Source of the DNA: Streptomyces sp. NRRL B-24484
Lineage (GTDB): Bacteria; Actinomycetota; Actinomycetes; Streptomycetales; Streptomycetaceae
Reading direction: 5' to 3'
Length of the DNA: 64,000 nucleotides
Assembly: GCF_000717715.1 (NCBI RefSeq)
Contig: NZ_JOAI01000041.1
Location: 1 to 64,000, forward strand
The notes beneath the pieces were generated by a model, which was given only the letters and a program-made list of their open reading frames with translations, did not search any database and was not told the DNA's origin. Positions 16,057 through 24,019 of this stretch are shown piece after piece; position 1 is the first letter of the stretch; the number at the start of each line of letters is the position of its first letter. Position numbers and translations under genes: made by a program.

Positions 16057-16809
16057 ATGATGCAGCGAGCCGACAACCGGCCTCCGTATGCGCGAATCGC
16101 TGCGCACTACCGCGAGAAGATCGTCTCTGGCGAGTTGCCGGCCGGCGTCCTGCTGCCCAGCATCAAGACGCTGTCGAGCGAGTGGGGCGTCGCGACCGCA
16201 ACTGTGGAGAAGGCGTTGCGCACCCTCCGCGAAGAGCAGCTGGTGCGGGGTATCCACGGTGTGGGCACCGAGGTCGTTGGCACACCCATACCGCTCTCCT
16301 CCGGCGCGCAGCGGCACGACCGCGGCCTGAGCACCGGGTCGTCATGGGGTACTGGCGAGCGCTCCGATTCCCATGAGGGCGCGGTCGTTCCAGCTCCTAG
16401 TGACGTCGCTGCGGCCATGGGGATTGGTGTCGGGGAGAAGGTCATCCGCCGGTCGCGCGTCTACCGTGACGGCCATGGGGTCGTTGCGCACTCGACGTCG
16501 TGGATTCCCGCGGAGTACGCCCAGGCGGTACCGGCGCTTGTGCGCAGCGAACGGATCAAGGGCGGGACGTCCCTGGGTCTGATCGCACGCTCCACCGGTC
16601 GGCATGCGGTCAGGCGTCGCGACGAGACGGCGGCCCGGATCGCGACCGCAGATGATCTGCGGCTCCTGGAGCTTCCGCCCGACACGACGGCAGCCGTTCT
16701 TGTCCTTCACTCCAAGTTCGTTGATGCACAAGGACGCCTTATCGAGTACGGCGTGGATGTCGGGGCTCCCGGTCGCACCCGCAAGGACGTCTCGGAGATC
16801 TCGTCATGA
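16057..16809 (+). CDS. GntR-family transcriptional regulator (HutC type, UTRA domain)
   Basis: 250 residues from ATG 16057 (AAGGAGAGGAGGG upstream). Residues 8-75 form the winged helix of GntR proteins: PPYARIAAHYREKIVSGELP, LPSIKTLSSEWGVATATVEKALRTL and the wing HGVGTEV. Residues about 100-245 match the UTRA effector domain (RSRVYRDGHGVVAHSTSWIP, near-C-terminal EYGVDV). Such proteins repress plasmid transfer operons in actinomycetes (KorSA/TraR type). Its stop overlaps the next gene's ATG, so it regulates or is co-expressed with the kinase that follows. Confidence 0.85.
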   Translation: MMQRADNRPPYARIAAHYREKIVSGELPAGVLLPSIKTLSSEWGVATATVEKALRTLREEQLVRGIHGVGTEVVGTPIPLSSGAQRHDRGLSTGSSWGTGERSDSHEGAVVPAPSDVAAAMGIGVGEKVIRRSRVYRDGHGVVAHSTSWIPAEYAQAVPALVRSERIKGGTSLGLIARSTGRHAVRRRDETAARIATADDLRLLELPPDTTAAVLVLHSKFVDAQGRLIEYGVDVGAPGRTRKDVSEISS

Positions 16810-17411
16810 CGGCATGCCAACCCCTGTGCGTGCTGATGGTCGGCCTGCCGGGCTCCGGCAAGACCCGGCTTGCTCGCGCCCTGGAGGCACAGGGATATCT
16901 ACGGGTTTGCCCTGATGAGGAGATGTTCCGCCGGCATGGGCGCTACGGCTTGGACTTTCCGCGCGGTTCGTACCTGGTCAGGGAGCGGCCGATCCTGGAC
17001 GAGCTCGGCGTCGCGGTGGGTGCCTCGCTGCGCTCTGGCACTTCGGTGGTGTTCGACCACGGGTTGTGGACCCCAGCGGAGCGTGAGGAATGGCGAGCGA
17101 TCGCACACAGGGCCGGTGCTGTCCCGGTCCTCGTCTACCTGCCCGTCCCTCACGATGAACTGTGGCAGCGGATCCGGGTCCGCAACGATGACTGGGCTCG
17201 GGATCCTAATTCGATCTTCTTCTCCGAAGAGGACCTGCGTCGCTTCGCAGGCCGGTTCTTTCCGCCCCTGAGTGAAGAAGTTCATCTGATATACGACGGC
17301 AGGCCGGAGCGGATCATCGCCTCCCTGAACTCAGGACGTCTCGACGGCTGCCATGAGACACCTGCTGCCGAGAGTGATTCGGGCGTACCTGACTGCCAGC
17401 AGAGGGTCTAG
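16806..17411 (+). CDS. P-loop kinase-like ATPase (zeta-toxin / AAA_33 type)
   Basis: 201 residues, ATG overlapping the gntR stop (ATGA). Walker A GLPGSGKT with Lys19; CPDEEMFRRHGRYG follows where these small kinases bind substrate; VVFDHGLWTPAEREEW is the Walker B/Asp region; the LID has RIRVRNDD. This build is shared by polynucleotide-kinase-like, chloramphenicol-phosphotransferase-like and zeta-toxin-like proteins, and the substrate cannot be told from sequence. Coupling with gntR is a common arrangement in Streptomyces plasmids. The last 25 residues are low complexity. Confidence 0.75.
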   Translation: MTACQPLCVLMVGLPGSGKTRLARALEAQGYLRVCPDEEMFRRHGRYGLDFPRGSYLVRERPILDELGVAVGASLRSGTSVVFDHGLWTPAEREEWRAIAHRAGAVPVLVYLPVPHDELWQRIRVRNDDWARDPNSIFFSEEDLRRFAGRFFPPLSEEVHLIYDGRPERIIASLNSGRLDGCHETPAAESDSGVPDCQQRV

Positions 17412-17420
17412 GATCAGGTG

Positions 17421-17523
17421 CCGTCCGTAGCCGCAGGTGAGGGGTGGAAGCCTCACTGGTGGTCATCGGGCAAAAAGTAGGGCCCCGTCGGTAGCCGCGG
17501 CGGGAATTTGTGGAAGTCCGCCG
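17421..17523 (+). other. Two tandem copies of a hairpin motif (possible structured RNA)
   Basis: Copy A (17421-17459) and copy B (17484-17523) share CCGTC, GTAGCCGC and GTGGAAG in the same order. In A, GTGAGG and CCTCAC pair around GGTGGAAG; in B, GGCGG and CCGCC pair around a loop that also ends in GTGGAAG. Different stem bases but same loop suggest conserved structure. It matches no riboswitch that I know. Confidence 0.35.
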
Positions 17524-17544
17524 GACCGGTTACCCCGGGGCCGG

Positions 17545-17580
17545 GAGTCAGGGCCGGTGTAGGAGTCGGCTTCCTGACTC
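17545..17580 (+). terminator. Hairpin, probable end of the gntR-kinase transcript
   Basis: GAGTCAGG (17545-17552) and CCTGACTC (17573-17580) pair perfectly with a 20-base loop. It lies downstream of the kinase and just ahead of a small frame with a strong ribosome site, so it may also act as an attenuator. Confidence 0.4.
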
Positions 17581-17616
17581 AATAGCTGCACACCTTTACC
17601 CAGAGGAGGTGGCGCT

Positions 17617-17790
17617 GTGCATCAGCGTACCTGGAGCAGTGCCTATCGGCGCAACAGCGTGCCGGGGTTGTCCACGGCACACTTGTCTGCTCGGACGCGT
17701 TTTCTTGATCACCATTCTTCCGCGTGCCTGCTGTCGTTGCGCGGCGCGCGGGTATCCCCCGTCAGCTCGATCGAGCCGGGGCGGAGATGA
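17617..17790 (+). CDS. Possible 57-residue leader or micro-protein
   Basis: GTG 17617 is preceded by a textbook AGAGGAGGTGGCGCT at good spacing and the frame ends at TGA 17790. The product is Ser/Arg-rich without features (HQRTWSSAYRRNSVPG). Codon usage is not strongly coding. The 17791-18021 spacer after it shows nothing clear beyond short GC hairpins. Low confidence; the ribosome site is the main support. Confidence 0.25.
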   Translation: MHQRTWSSAYRRNSVPGLSTAHLSARTRFLDHHSSACLLSLRGARVSPVSSIEPGRR

Positions 17791-18021
17791 CCTAAGCCAC
17801 CGGGGGCGGCGCCTTCACCCGCTGATCCTCCTAGCCGGGAGGGTTCACGGCAGCGCCGCCCGGGTGCTCGCTGGCTTGCCGGCCGGCTGCGTACCCAGAT
17901 CGTCCACCTGAGGGACCGCCCTTGCCGGGGCCTGTCGCCTCTCTTTCGGTTCTCCACGAACCACGTCAACCCCCATTGAGGGCCTTCGTGTGCCCTCATC
18001 CAAACGCATGAGGACGGGGCC

Positions 18022-19434
18022 ATGATGCAGCACGATGCTGCCCAGATCCAGTCGGCCATGCCCGGCGGCCGCACAAACCCTCGAATTTCGGACGCATCCC
18101 CTCTCCTTCGGATCCCCGGCCAGCGGGCCGGCGCCGCATCCGTGGGCACCGCTGCGGTGTCACGGGTGGCATGGGCTCCGGAGGAGCACCATCTGGTGTC
18201 TGGTGCCAGCGGCCGGATCGCCCTCGACGGCTACAGCTGGCGGCAGGCCGCGCACTGGGTGCACGGTGCTGGCATCTACGTGCCGACGCACGGGCCGAGG
18301 TTCGGCGAAACGACGCTGCGCCTCGTCGACGTGCTTTCGGAGTTGACCCCGTGCCGGCCATCGGTCGCGCACCTGATGCGGAGTCTGCAGTGCAGCGAGC
18401 GCACCGTGCAGTACCACCTGGAGATCCTGCGTTCGACTGGTCTGCTGGCCTGGCGCTCGGTCGGCACCCGGCTGCCGATGATGCCCGGTCAGAAGCGCGT
18501 CACTTGCCTTGTGTCAGAGTACGAGCGGCTCATCCCCCTCTCCTACGACCAGGCGCTCGGGATCCGCACCGCTGGCGAGGGTGTAGAGCGGCGGATGACC
18601 GGCATCTCGGAGGCGGGTCGAACCCTGATCGCGAAGCTCGGGAAGAAGGCCTCCTGCCGTACCCGCCGCACCGTTCGCCACACCAGTGTCCGACGGGCCG
18701 TCAGCACGCCGCGTTGCACCCCAATGGAGGTCGGTACCACTGACTGCCTGAGCTCTCCCTCCGTGGGTGATTCAAAAGCTACGGGCACCGCCCGTGTCGA
18801 GAAGTCGATCACCAAGAGGGAGCAGGCCTCGCGGCAGGCTGGGGCGCGGCGCCGGACGGTGCTCGGACAGGTCGTCACCGCGGCGATGATGGCCGCCGGT
18901 GACCAGCTCGCGCGGGTCGCGTACCGGCGGGTGCCGTGGGTGCGTCAGGCCTCTCACGACCAGCTGCGGTGGGTCCTGAATGACGCCGCGGCTCGAGGCT
19001 GGGACGAGCAGCGCACGGTGTCCTGGCTCAGCGAGATCGCAGGTCAGTACGCGGGTGCCGGTCTGCTGTGGCGCCCGGAGCGGCCCCATGCGCTGATCGC
19101 GCACGCCCTACGCCAGGACGTCGAGCAGGACCGTCACGACCAGCAGGTAGTGGCCGATGCCGCCGCCCGGGTCCACGACATGAGCGTACCTGCGGTGCGC
19201 GAGCGCACCGGCGAGCTGGAGTTCCTCGCCGGTCTGTTCGGCGAAGCCGCCGCCGCGTGCGCCGCACCGGTGACCGAGCAGGACCGGCAGGAGGCGCACT
19301 ACCTGCCCGCCGCGGCCGCCGCCCGGATGGAAAGCGCCGGTGACCTGGCCTTCGACCTGTACGGCGCCGACATGGTCGCCCACTACACCTCCCTCGCCGC
19401 CAACCCGAACGTCCAGCTCGGCATCACCCGCTGA
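18022..19434 (+). CDS. Helix-turn-helix protein, candidate replication initiator
   Basis: 470 residues from ATG 18022 (GAGGACGGGGCC upstream). Residues about 95-140 (RLVDVLSELTPCRPSVAHLM, LQCSERTVQYHLEILRSTGL) form a winged helix of the kind used in plasmid Rep and phage proteins. A variable middle (210-290) is basic. The C-terminal part (QASHDQLRWVLNDAAARGWD, WLSEIAGQYAGAGLLWRPERPHALIAHALR) resembles a module I associate with replication or regulator proteins of Streptomyces linear plasmids. The next gene encodes a DciA-like helicase partner, which supports replication. It could instead be a transcriptional regulator. Confidence 0.55.
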   Translation: MMQHDAAQIQSAMPGGRTNPRISDASPLLRIPGQRAGAASVGTAAVSRVAWAPEEHHLVSGASGRIALDGYSWRQAAHWVHGAGIYVPTHGPRFGETTLRLVDVLSELTPCRPSVAHLMRSLQCSERTVQYHLEILRSTGLLAWRSVGTRLPMMPGQKRVTCLVSEYERLIPLSYDQALGIRTAGEGVERRMTGISEAGRTLIAKLGKKASCRTRRTVRHTSVRRAVSTPRCTPMEVGTTDCLSSPSVGDSKATGTARVEKSITKREQASRQAGARRRTVLGQVVTAAMMAAGDQLARVAYRRVPWVRQASHDQLRWVLNDAAARGWDEQRTVSWLSEIAGQYAGAGLLWRPERPHALIAHALRQDVEQDRHDQQVVADAAARVHDMSVPAVRERTGELEFLAGLFGEAAAACAAPVTEQDRQEAHYLPAAAAARMESAGDLAFDLYGADMVAHYTSLAANPNVQLGITR

Positions 19435-19470
19435 GCAACCCACCACGTCGTCCGAACGGAGGTCCCCCGC

Positions 19471-20322
19471 ATGACCAGCACCAACGACCCGGCGCCCGGC
19501 GGCGCCGACCTCGCCCGCACCGTGCTGCGCGCCGCCCGCCGCGCCGCTCGCCTCAACGGGAGCGCCCCGGCGAAGAAGGCCGGCCCCACCCGCCAGCAGA
19601 TCGCCCGCGCCGGCCGGGACGCCCGCGAGCCCTCCGCCCTGGCCGGAGTCCTCCCCGCGATGGCCTCCGCCCACGGCTGGGCGCTCGGCACCGCCCAGGG
19701 CACCATGCGCGACAACTGGACCCAGCTCGTCGGCCCCCAGGCCGCCCAGCACTGGTTCCCGGCCGGGTTCAACGCTGACACCCGCACCCTGCGTGTCACC
19801 TGCGACTCCCCGGCCTGGGCCACCAAGCTCCGCCTGGAACAGCGCCAGATCCTCGATCGCCTCAACCAGGCGCGCCCGGACACCGTCCGCGCCCTGGAGA
19901 TCCGCGTCGGCCCGGCCTCCGCACCGGGGCCCGACACCAACCCGGCCGTACCGTCCCGGCGGCAGAGCGACCAAGCCGCCATGCCGCCGCTCGCCGACAG
20001 CGCCGCCTACCAGCAGCTTCGCCAGCAGATGCGCGACCAGGCCATCGCCCGCCAGGTCGCACTCGACCAGGCCGCCGCCCACACTGCCGCCGATCGCGAC
20101 CAGTGGTTCCGCGGGCACCGAGGCTGGCTGCGCGAGCCCGAAGGAGCCCGGCCCACCGCCGCCCCCCAGGAAACCCGGCGCCCGGAGACCGCCGCCCGTA
20201 CCCATGCCCGTGAGCAGCTCGCCCGCCACCACGCTGCCCTCGCAGCCGCCCGGGCGCAGCGGGCCGGTGCCGTTCCGCTGCGCCCGGCCCGGAAGCAGGC
20301 GCCCGTCACCGGCGCCGCATGA
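19471..20322 (+). CDS. DciA-like protein (DUF721)
   Basis: 283 residues from ATG 19471 (GGAGG upstream). Residues about 75-150 carry the DUF721 core: WTQLVGPQAAQHWFPAGFN, TLRVTCDSPAWATKLRLEQ, QILDRLNQ. On chromosomes this family (DciA, beside dnaA/recF in actinobacteria) brings the replicative helicase to the origin. The N-terminus (DLARTVLRAARRAARLNG) also matches the chromosomal actinobacterial form. The remaining 130 residues are Ala/Arg/Gln-rich and helical. Placed 36 bases after the helix-turn-helix gene, so probably one replication operon. A plasmid-borne DciA is unusual. Confidence 0.75.
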   Translation: MTSTNDPAPGGADLARTVLRAARRAARLNGSAPAKKAGPTRQQIARAGRDAREPSALAGVLPAMASAHGWALGTAQGTMRDNWTQLVGPQAAQHWFPAGFNADTRTLRVTCDSPAWATKLRLEQRQILDRLNQARPDTVRALEIRVGPASAPGPDTNPAVPSRRQSDQAAMPPLADSAAYQQLRQQMRDQAIARQVALDQAAAHTAADRDQWFRGHRGWLREPEGARPTAAPQETRRPETAARTHAREQLARHHAALAAARAQRAGAVPLRPARKQAPVTGAA

Positions 20323-20439
20323 CCCCAGCGTCTGGCCGGGATTCCTGGTCAGTCCGCCGAATCGAATCCGTGAGCCGGTACCGCCCGATCTCCCCGCCGG
20401 GGACAATGAGGGCAGGCACCGGAGGAGGTGAAGGGAATC

Positions 20440-21000
20440 GTGAGCGTTGCAGTCACCGAGCACAGCGGGCCCTGGACCGTCGACGACGTCCTGGCCCTGC
20501 CCGAGGACACCCGCCACCGCATCGAGCTCGTCGGAGGAGCGCTGCTGATGAGCCCGAATCCCGGCGTCCCCCACCAGCGCGCTAGCTCCCGACTGTGGGC
20601 ACTTCTGGACGCCGCGCTCGCTGCCAGCCACGCCCCGTACGAGGTGCTGGAAGCCGTCAACGTGGTCGTCCCCGACGGGCTGCTGATCCCCGACCTTGTG
20701 GTCGTCGATGCAGCTGCAGCCGCCGAGGCAAGCACCACCCTGAGTGCGCACGACGTCCTGGTCGCCATCGAGATCGCCTCGCCCTCGACCCGCGTCACCG
20801 ACCGGAAGATGAAGCCGTCGCTGTATGCCGCGGCCGGCATCCCGCACTACTGGCGCCTCGAACTCGAACCCGGCCCCCGCCTGTACCTCGGCCACCTCGA
20901 ACGCGGCACCTATGTCGACCGCCTCGTCCAGGCCGGCGAGACCACCGCACTCACCGACCCGTTCTCCCTCGACCTCGACCCAGCAGCGCTCCGCCGGTAG
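20440..21000 (+). CDS. Uma2-family (DUF820) endonuclease-like protein
   Basis: 186 residues; GTG 20440 is chosen because GGAGGAGG ends 12 bases upstream, while the GTG at 20428 would overlap that site. PD-(D/E)XK fold: RIELVGGALLMSP with the Glu, LLIPDLVVVDA with the Asp (PD motif), VLVAIEIASPSTRVTDRKMK with the E-I-x-S-P-S signature of Uma2 and the distal lysine, then YAAAGIPHYWRLE. Streptomyces carry many copies; most have no known role, and a nuclease activity is inferred from fold. Confidence 0.85.
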   Translation: MSVAVTEHSGPWTVDDVLALPEDTRHRIELVGGALLMSPNPGVPHQRASSRLWALLDAALAASHAPYEVLEAVNVVVPDGLLIPDLVVVDAAAAAEASTTLSAHDVLVAIEIASPSTRVTDRKMKPSLYAAAGIPHYWRLELEPGPRLYLGHLERGTYVDRLVQAGETTALTDPFSLDLDPAALRR

Positions 21001-21104
21001 CGGTGCGAGCACGGGACGGCCGGACCCCTCACGGATCCGACCGTCGGCGTATCGGAAAGTCGTGCCGGTGCCCTACTGTGTCGGCACCCGCCCGAGGAGG
21101 TTCC

Positions 21105-21296
21105 ATGGCCAGGCCGGTCATCGCTTCGATCTTGTTCGATGCCAGCTGGGGCGACTCGGTCCCGGAACAGACACCTGCTCTTCAGCGCGAGCCGGTCGTC
21201 GACTGGCGCCTGCTGCGGCAGTTCCTCGACGACAACGGCTACACCGAGGTGCGCATCAACACCCGTCGGGACGGCAGCATCAACCTCAGCAGCTGA
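21105..21296 (+). CDS. Small conserved-looking hypothetical protein
   Basis: 63 residues from ATG 21105, with GAGGAGG six bases ahead and a plausible -10 (TACTGT) near 21074. Polar, one predicted alpha-beta unit (WRLLRQFLDDNGYTEVRINT). Its last 11 bases overlap the end of the convergent gene 21286-21939. Function unknown. Confidence 0.55.
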   Translation: MARPVIASILFDASWGDSVPEQTPALQREPVVDWRLLRQFLDDNGYTEVRINTRRDGSINLSS

Positions 21297-21939
21297 GGCT
21301 CCCCGCGAAGGCGTCCAGACCACTCCCCTGGTGCGGTGCCTCTGACCCGACGCTGCGCCTGGCGAGTGTGCCTTCACCTGCGTCCTTCACTCTCCGGGCG
21401 TGTGACCCGGTCTTGCCCCCGCTGGCGCTACGGCACTGTGAGCCGGCCGGTTGCCCGCACTGGCTGCACCCGAACGACTCCCACACCCGTCGCCGCTCGG
21501 CCGCCTCCGCCTGCAGCCGCTGCCGCAGTCGGTCATAGATCGCCTCCCGGTCCTTTCGCCACTGCTCAAGGTGCCGGGGGCAATACCGAGGGGTGCTCTT
21601 GTCCGTTGCCGGTGCTCGGAGGATCTCCATGCACAACACGAACTTCCTCGCGCAGGCGGAACCATTCGTCGCCTGGTACTCGGCCTTCTCGCACCGCGGC
21701 AGGCCCAACGTCCGCAGCCAAGCAGCCAGTTCCTCATCGTCGTCGTACGCCACAGCAACATCCGCGAGGGCATTGAGCAGCCCATCGGTGGCCCGGACGT
21801 GCCAGCCGGACGCAGTGTCCCCGTTGATGTCGTCGGGCCCAGGTCTCAACGTCAAGCACTGATCCAAAAGCGCCTGCACGGACTCCAGCTTCGACAGCTT
21901 CTCTGACCGGACCACCTGCTGCTGCGGCTTCTTCGGCAT
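21286..21939 (-). CDS. Hypothetical protein with two cysteine clusters
   Basis: 217 residues from ATG 21939. First half helical (ESVQALLDQCLTL, GLLNALADVAVAYDDDEELA). A Cys/His group follows (GLPRCEKAEYQATNGSACARKFVLC, later YCPRHLEQW), then near residue 155 a second group CSQCGQPAGSQCRSASGGKTGSHARR, a short zinc-knuckle pattern I know from phage and plasmid proteins of actinobacteria. Probably a nucleic-acid-binding protein. Convergent with the small gene at 21105. Confidence 0.55.
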   Translation of the reverse strand: MPKKPQQQVVRSEKLSKLESVQALLDQCLTLRPGPDDINGDTASGWHVRATDGLLNALADVAVAYDDDEELAAWLRTLGLPRCEKAEYQATNGSACARKFVLCMEILRAPATDKSTPRYCPRHLEQWRKDREAIYDRLRQRLQAEAAERRRVWESFGCSQCGQPAGSQCRSASGGKTGSHARRVKDAGEGTLARRSVGSEAPHQGSGLDAFAGSLSC

Positions 21940-22379
21940 GCCCGAGACCGTACTGCTGCCGTCGTCGGCAGCAATGACGCGCCACGCTGCGCACCTGGTG
22001 CAGATTCACCAGATCACGTGACGGCGCCAGCCATGTCTCCAAGGGCAACTGACCAGCCAGGGCCCCTAGGCCCTGGCGGTGCGCTGTCGGCGCGGAGCGT
22101 CGATGGCGCAGGTCAGGCGGCAGCATGGCGGGTCCAGCGCCGCCTGGGCGCTGGCCACGGGTGCGGGGGCGGAGCACGCCGCGCCCAGCACGCCGTCCAG
22201 CTGGCCTGCGCAACGGTCGTTCAGCTGCAGCCCGTACTCGCCGACTCCGGGGAGCTGCAGGTTGTCTGCCGGCCTGCCTGAGCGGGGTGCAGTGACAGTG
22301 ACCCGGCACACGGGCTTCTTTGAAGAAGGCGAACCGCGTCTGACCTGGGCAAACGCTGATTTTGTATCAGCTCTAGGGC

Positions 22380-22527
22380 GAATACATCTCTCCGTCGGAG
22401 AGCCAGATGTATTCCGCCTGTACCGCGATGCATCTGTGGTCTGTGCCGCCTACCCGGTGCGGTGCGACTCGCCGGTGGACGGTCAACGGTGAAGATGCAT
22501 CACGGAACATATGCGCCCTGATATGTT
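22380..22527. promoter_or_regulatory. Palindrome cluster ahead of the RepL-like pair (candidate origin or operator)
   Basis: Within 150 bases: GAATACATCT (22380-22389) and AGATGTATTC (22405-22414) as a perfect inverted repeat enclosing CTCCG-T-CGGAG; GATGCATC at 22427-22434 and again at 22494-22501; AACATAT (22506-22512) with ATATGTT (22521-22527). The segment is clearly AT-richer than its surroundings. It ends 40 bases before the first winged-helix gene. The remaining part of the 21940-22379 spacer holds no gene that I can support. Confidence 0.55.
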
Positions 22528-22566
22528 TGCGGCTCGATCTACCGTGTGCTTGAGAAGGGAGGGCCG

Positions 22567-23103
22567 ATGGCGAAGAAGCCATCGGGGCGCGCCAGGGCAG
22601 ATGAGGCCCTCGCGCAGGGCCTGGCCGACCTGATCGGCAGCGGCCTCGAACAGCTGCGGGCTCAGAACCCCGGCATCGGCTTCACCCTGATCGCCGACGC
22701 CGCGAAGCCCAACAAGAGCGCGAACACCCACGGCGGATCCTGGGTCGCCACGGACCGCGAGCTCCTCGCGAACATCTGGCGGTTCGAGTTCACCCCTCGC
22801 GAGCGCGCGGTGCTCGACATCATGACCGCGGAGATCAACGAGGACGGCCAGTGGCACGGTAAGCAGTCAGAGCTCGCCAACCGGCTCGGCTGCTCCCAGG
22901 GATCGGTGTCGAAGGCGATCAGTAAGCTGGAGTCGACGAACTTCGCTTGGAAGCTGATCCGGTGCCTCTACCAGGTCAACCCCGACTGGGCGTTCGGATG
23001 GGGAAGCGAAGCCCACATCCGGTCGATCCAGCGGATCGGGCAGGCCGTCATGGACATGAAGCGGATCAAGATCCCGTACGACAGCACGAGGAAGGCGGCA
23101 TGA
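22567..23103 (+). CDS. RepL/MarR-like winged-helix protein (candidate plasmid replication protein)
   Basis: 178 residues from ATG 22567 (GGGAGGG upstream). Helices FTPRERAVLDIMTAEINEDG, KQSELANRLGCSQGSVSKAISKLE form a winged helix; the wing runs into WKLIRCLYQVNPDWAFGWGSE, which matches the YxINPxxxxxG pattern of RepL-type replication proteins. The N-terminal 55 residues are polar. It is followed with an ATGA overlap by a paralogue. RepL versus a MarR-type regulator cannot be settled by eye. Confidence 0.55.
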   Translation: MAKKPSGRARADEALAQGLADLIGSGLEQLRAQNPGIGFTLIADAAKPNKSANTHGGSWVATDRELLANIWRFEFTPRERAVLDIMTAEINEDGQWHGKQSELANRLGCSQGSVSKAISKLESTNFAWKLIRCLYQVNPDWAFGWGSEAHIRSIQRIGQAVMDMKRIKIPYDSTRKAA

Positions 23104-23576
23104 TGACAGCGTCACCGGCCGATACCCCGAGCGTGGCGTCTTGGTACAACTCCTTGGTCTTCGAGTACCTCCCGAATGCCGGGCTCACCCAGACCGAGCG
23201 AGACGTCCTCGACATCCTGCTTGCCCGCCAGGCCCCTGGCGGCGTCGTCGAGATCACCCAGGCCGACCTCTCCAAGAGGCTCGGTGTCCTCCAGCCGAAC
23301 ATCAGCAAGGCCCTTGGACGCCTGCAGGAACTCGGCATCATCGACCCGCCGGAGATCCGCCGCCGCGGGCGCATCCTCCTGCACCGGGCCCTTGCAGCAT
23401 ACGAAGGCCCGCTTCAGGCGATGAACGCCATGAACGACGAGTCGCGCCCGGACTGGCCACTGAACATCCCCACGAACCCGATCCGGCCGGCCCGTGCGGC
23501 ATCGCCTGCAGCAGCGAAGCAGAAGGCGGAGCCGCGCAAGGCCAAGGCCAGCCGTGCCAGGCTGCGGCTCGTGTGA
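23100..23576 (+). CDS. Second winged-helix protein, paralogue of the preceding gene
   Basis: 158 residues, ATG 23100 overlapping the upstream TGA. LTQTERDVLDILLARQAPGG, QADLSKRLGVLQPNISKALGRL, ELGIIDPP repeats the helix order of the upstream protein, but the RepL-like tail is replaced by a Lys/Ala-rich C-terminus (KQKAEPRKAKASRARLRLV). Likely arose by duplication and may dimerise with or counter-regulate its partner. Confidence 0.6.
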   Translation: MMTASPADTPSVASWYNSLVFEYLPNAGLTQTERDVLDILLARQAPGGVVEITQADLSKRLGVLQPNISKALGRLQELGIIDPPEIRRRGRILLHRALAAYEGPLQAMNAMNDESRPDWPLNIPTNPIRPARAASPAAAKQKAEPRKAKASRARLRLV

Positions 23577-23677
23577 TCGCGGGCATTGCCGACAATATGC
23601 GACCGGCTATGTAGCTGGGCGCGCGGGCCATCTACCTGCACAAACGCATACGCCTCCCGATCCGAGTATTACGGGGG

Positions 23678-23693
23678 ATATGCGAGCGCATAT
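23678..23693. promoter_or_regulatory. Palindrome ATATGCG-AG-CGCATAT
   Basis: A perfect 7-bp inverted repeat with 2-base centre, 100 bases after the winged-helix pair. ATATGCG also occurs at 22511 in the palindrome before the pair and at about 23596, so the same binding protein may act on both sides. Confidence 0.4.
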
Positions 23694-23695
23694 GT

Positions 23696-23733
23696 ATCTC
23701 CCCGGGTCGGCACGGCTGCCGACTCGGGGAGAT
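23696..23733 (+). terminator. Strong hairpin terminator of the winged-helix operon
   Basis: Arms ATCTCCCCGGGTCGGC and GCCGACTCGGGGAGAT pair at 15 of 16 positions around a 6-base loop, followed by TTTCG. From here to 24019 I see no further gene. Confidence 0.75.
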
Positions 23734-24019
23734 TTCGTTGCCGGCAGCGCAGAAGCCACGTCGAGCAGTACGCCCACGGGCTAGCCGCTCGAGCCAGCGG
23801 GCCGGTGAACTGCGGTGAGAGCTCCCCTGTGGCGCCTCAGAGGGGGGCGGTCAGACCAGGGCACCGCTGGGATCGGGGGCGGAACCTCCGTGGACCTTCT
23901 CTTTTTCGGCGGCCGCCGGACGGGTGGACCGTACAGCGAAAGACCCCAGGGCGGCCTCGGGATCGGGCAAACCGACCGATGATGGACGCCATGACACACC
24001 GGACAATCTCCGGGTCGCC

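Noticed and set aside
17421..17600. Possible tRNA or known riboswitch
   Set aside because: No cloverleaf, T-arm or known aptamer core could be fitted; kept only as an unnamed structured motif.
19108..21012. Minus-strand frame of 634 codons
   Set aside because: Runs opposite three recognised plus-strand genes (helix-turn-helix, DciA-like, Uma2); composition is that of a shadow frame.
22066..22311. Possible 81-residue minus-strand gene
   Set aside because: GTG start without a ribosome site, no recognisable motif and overlaps the palindrome-rich regulatory zone.
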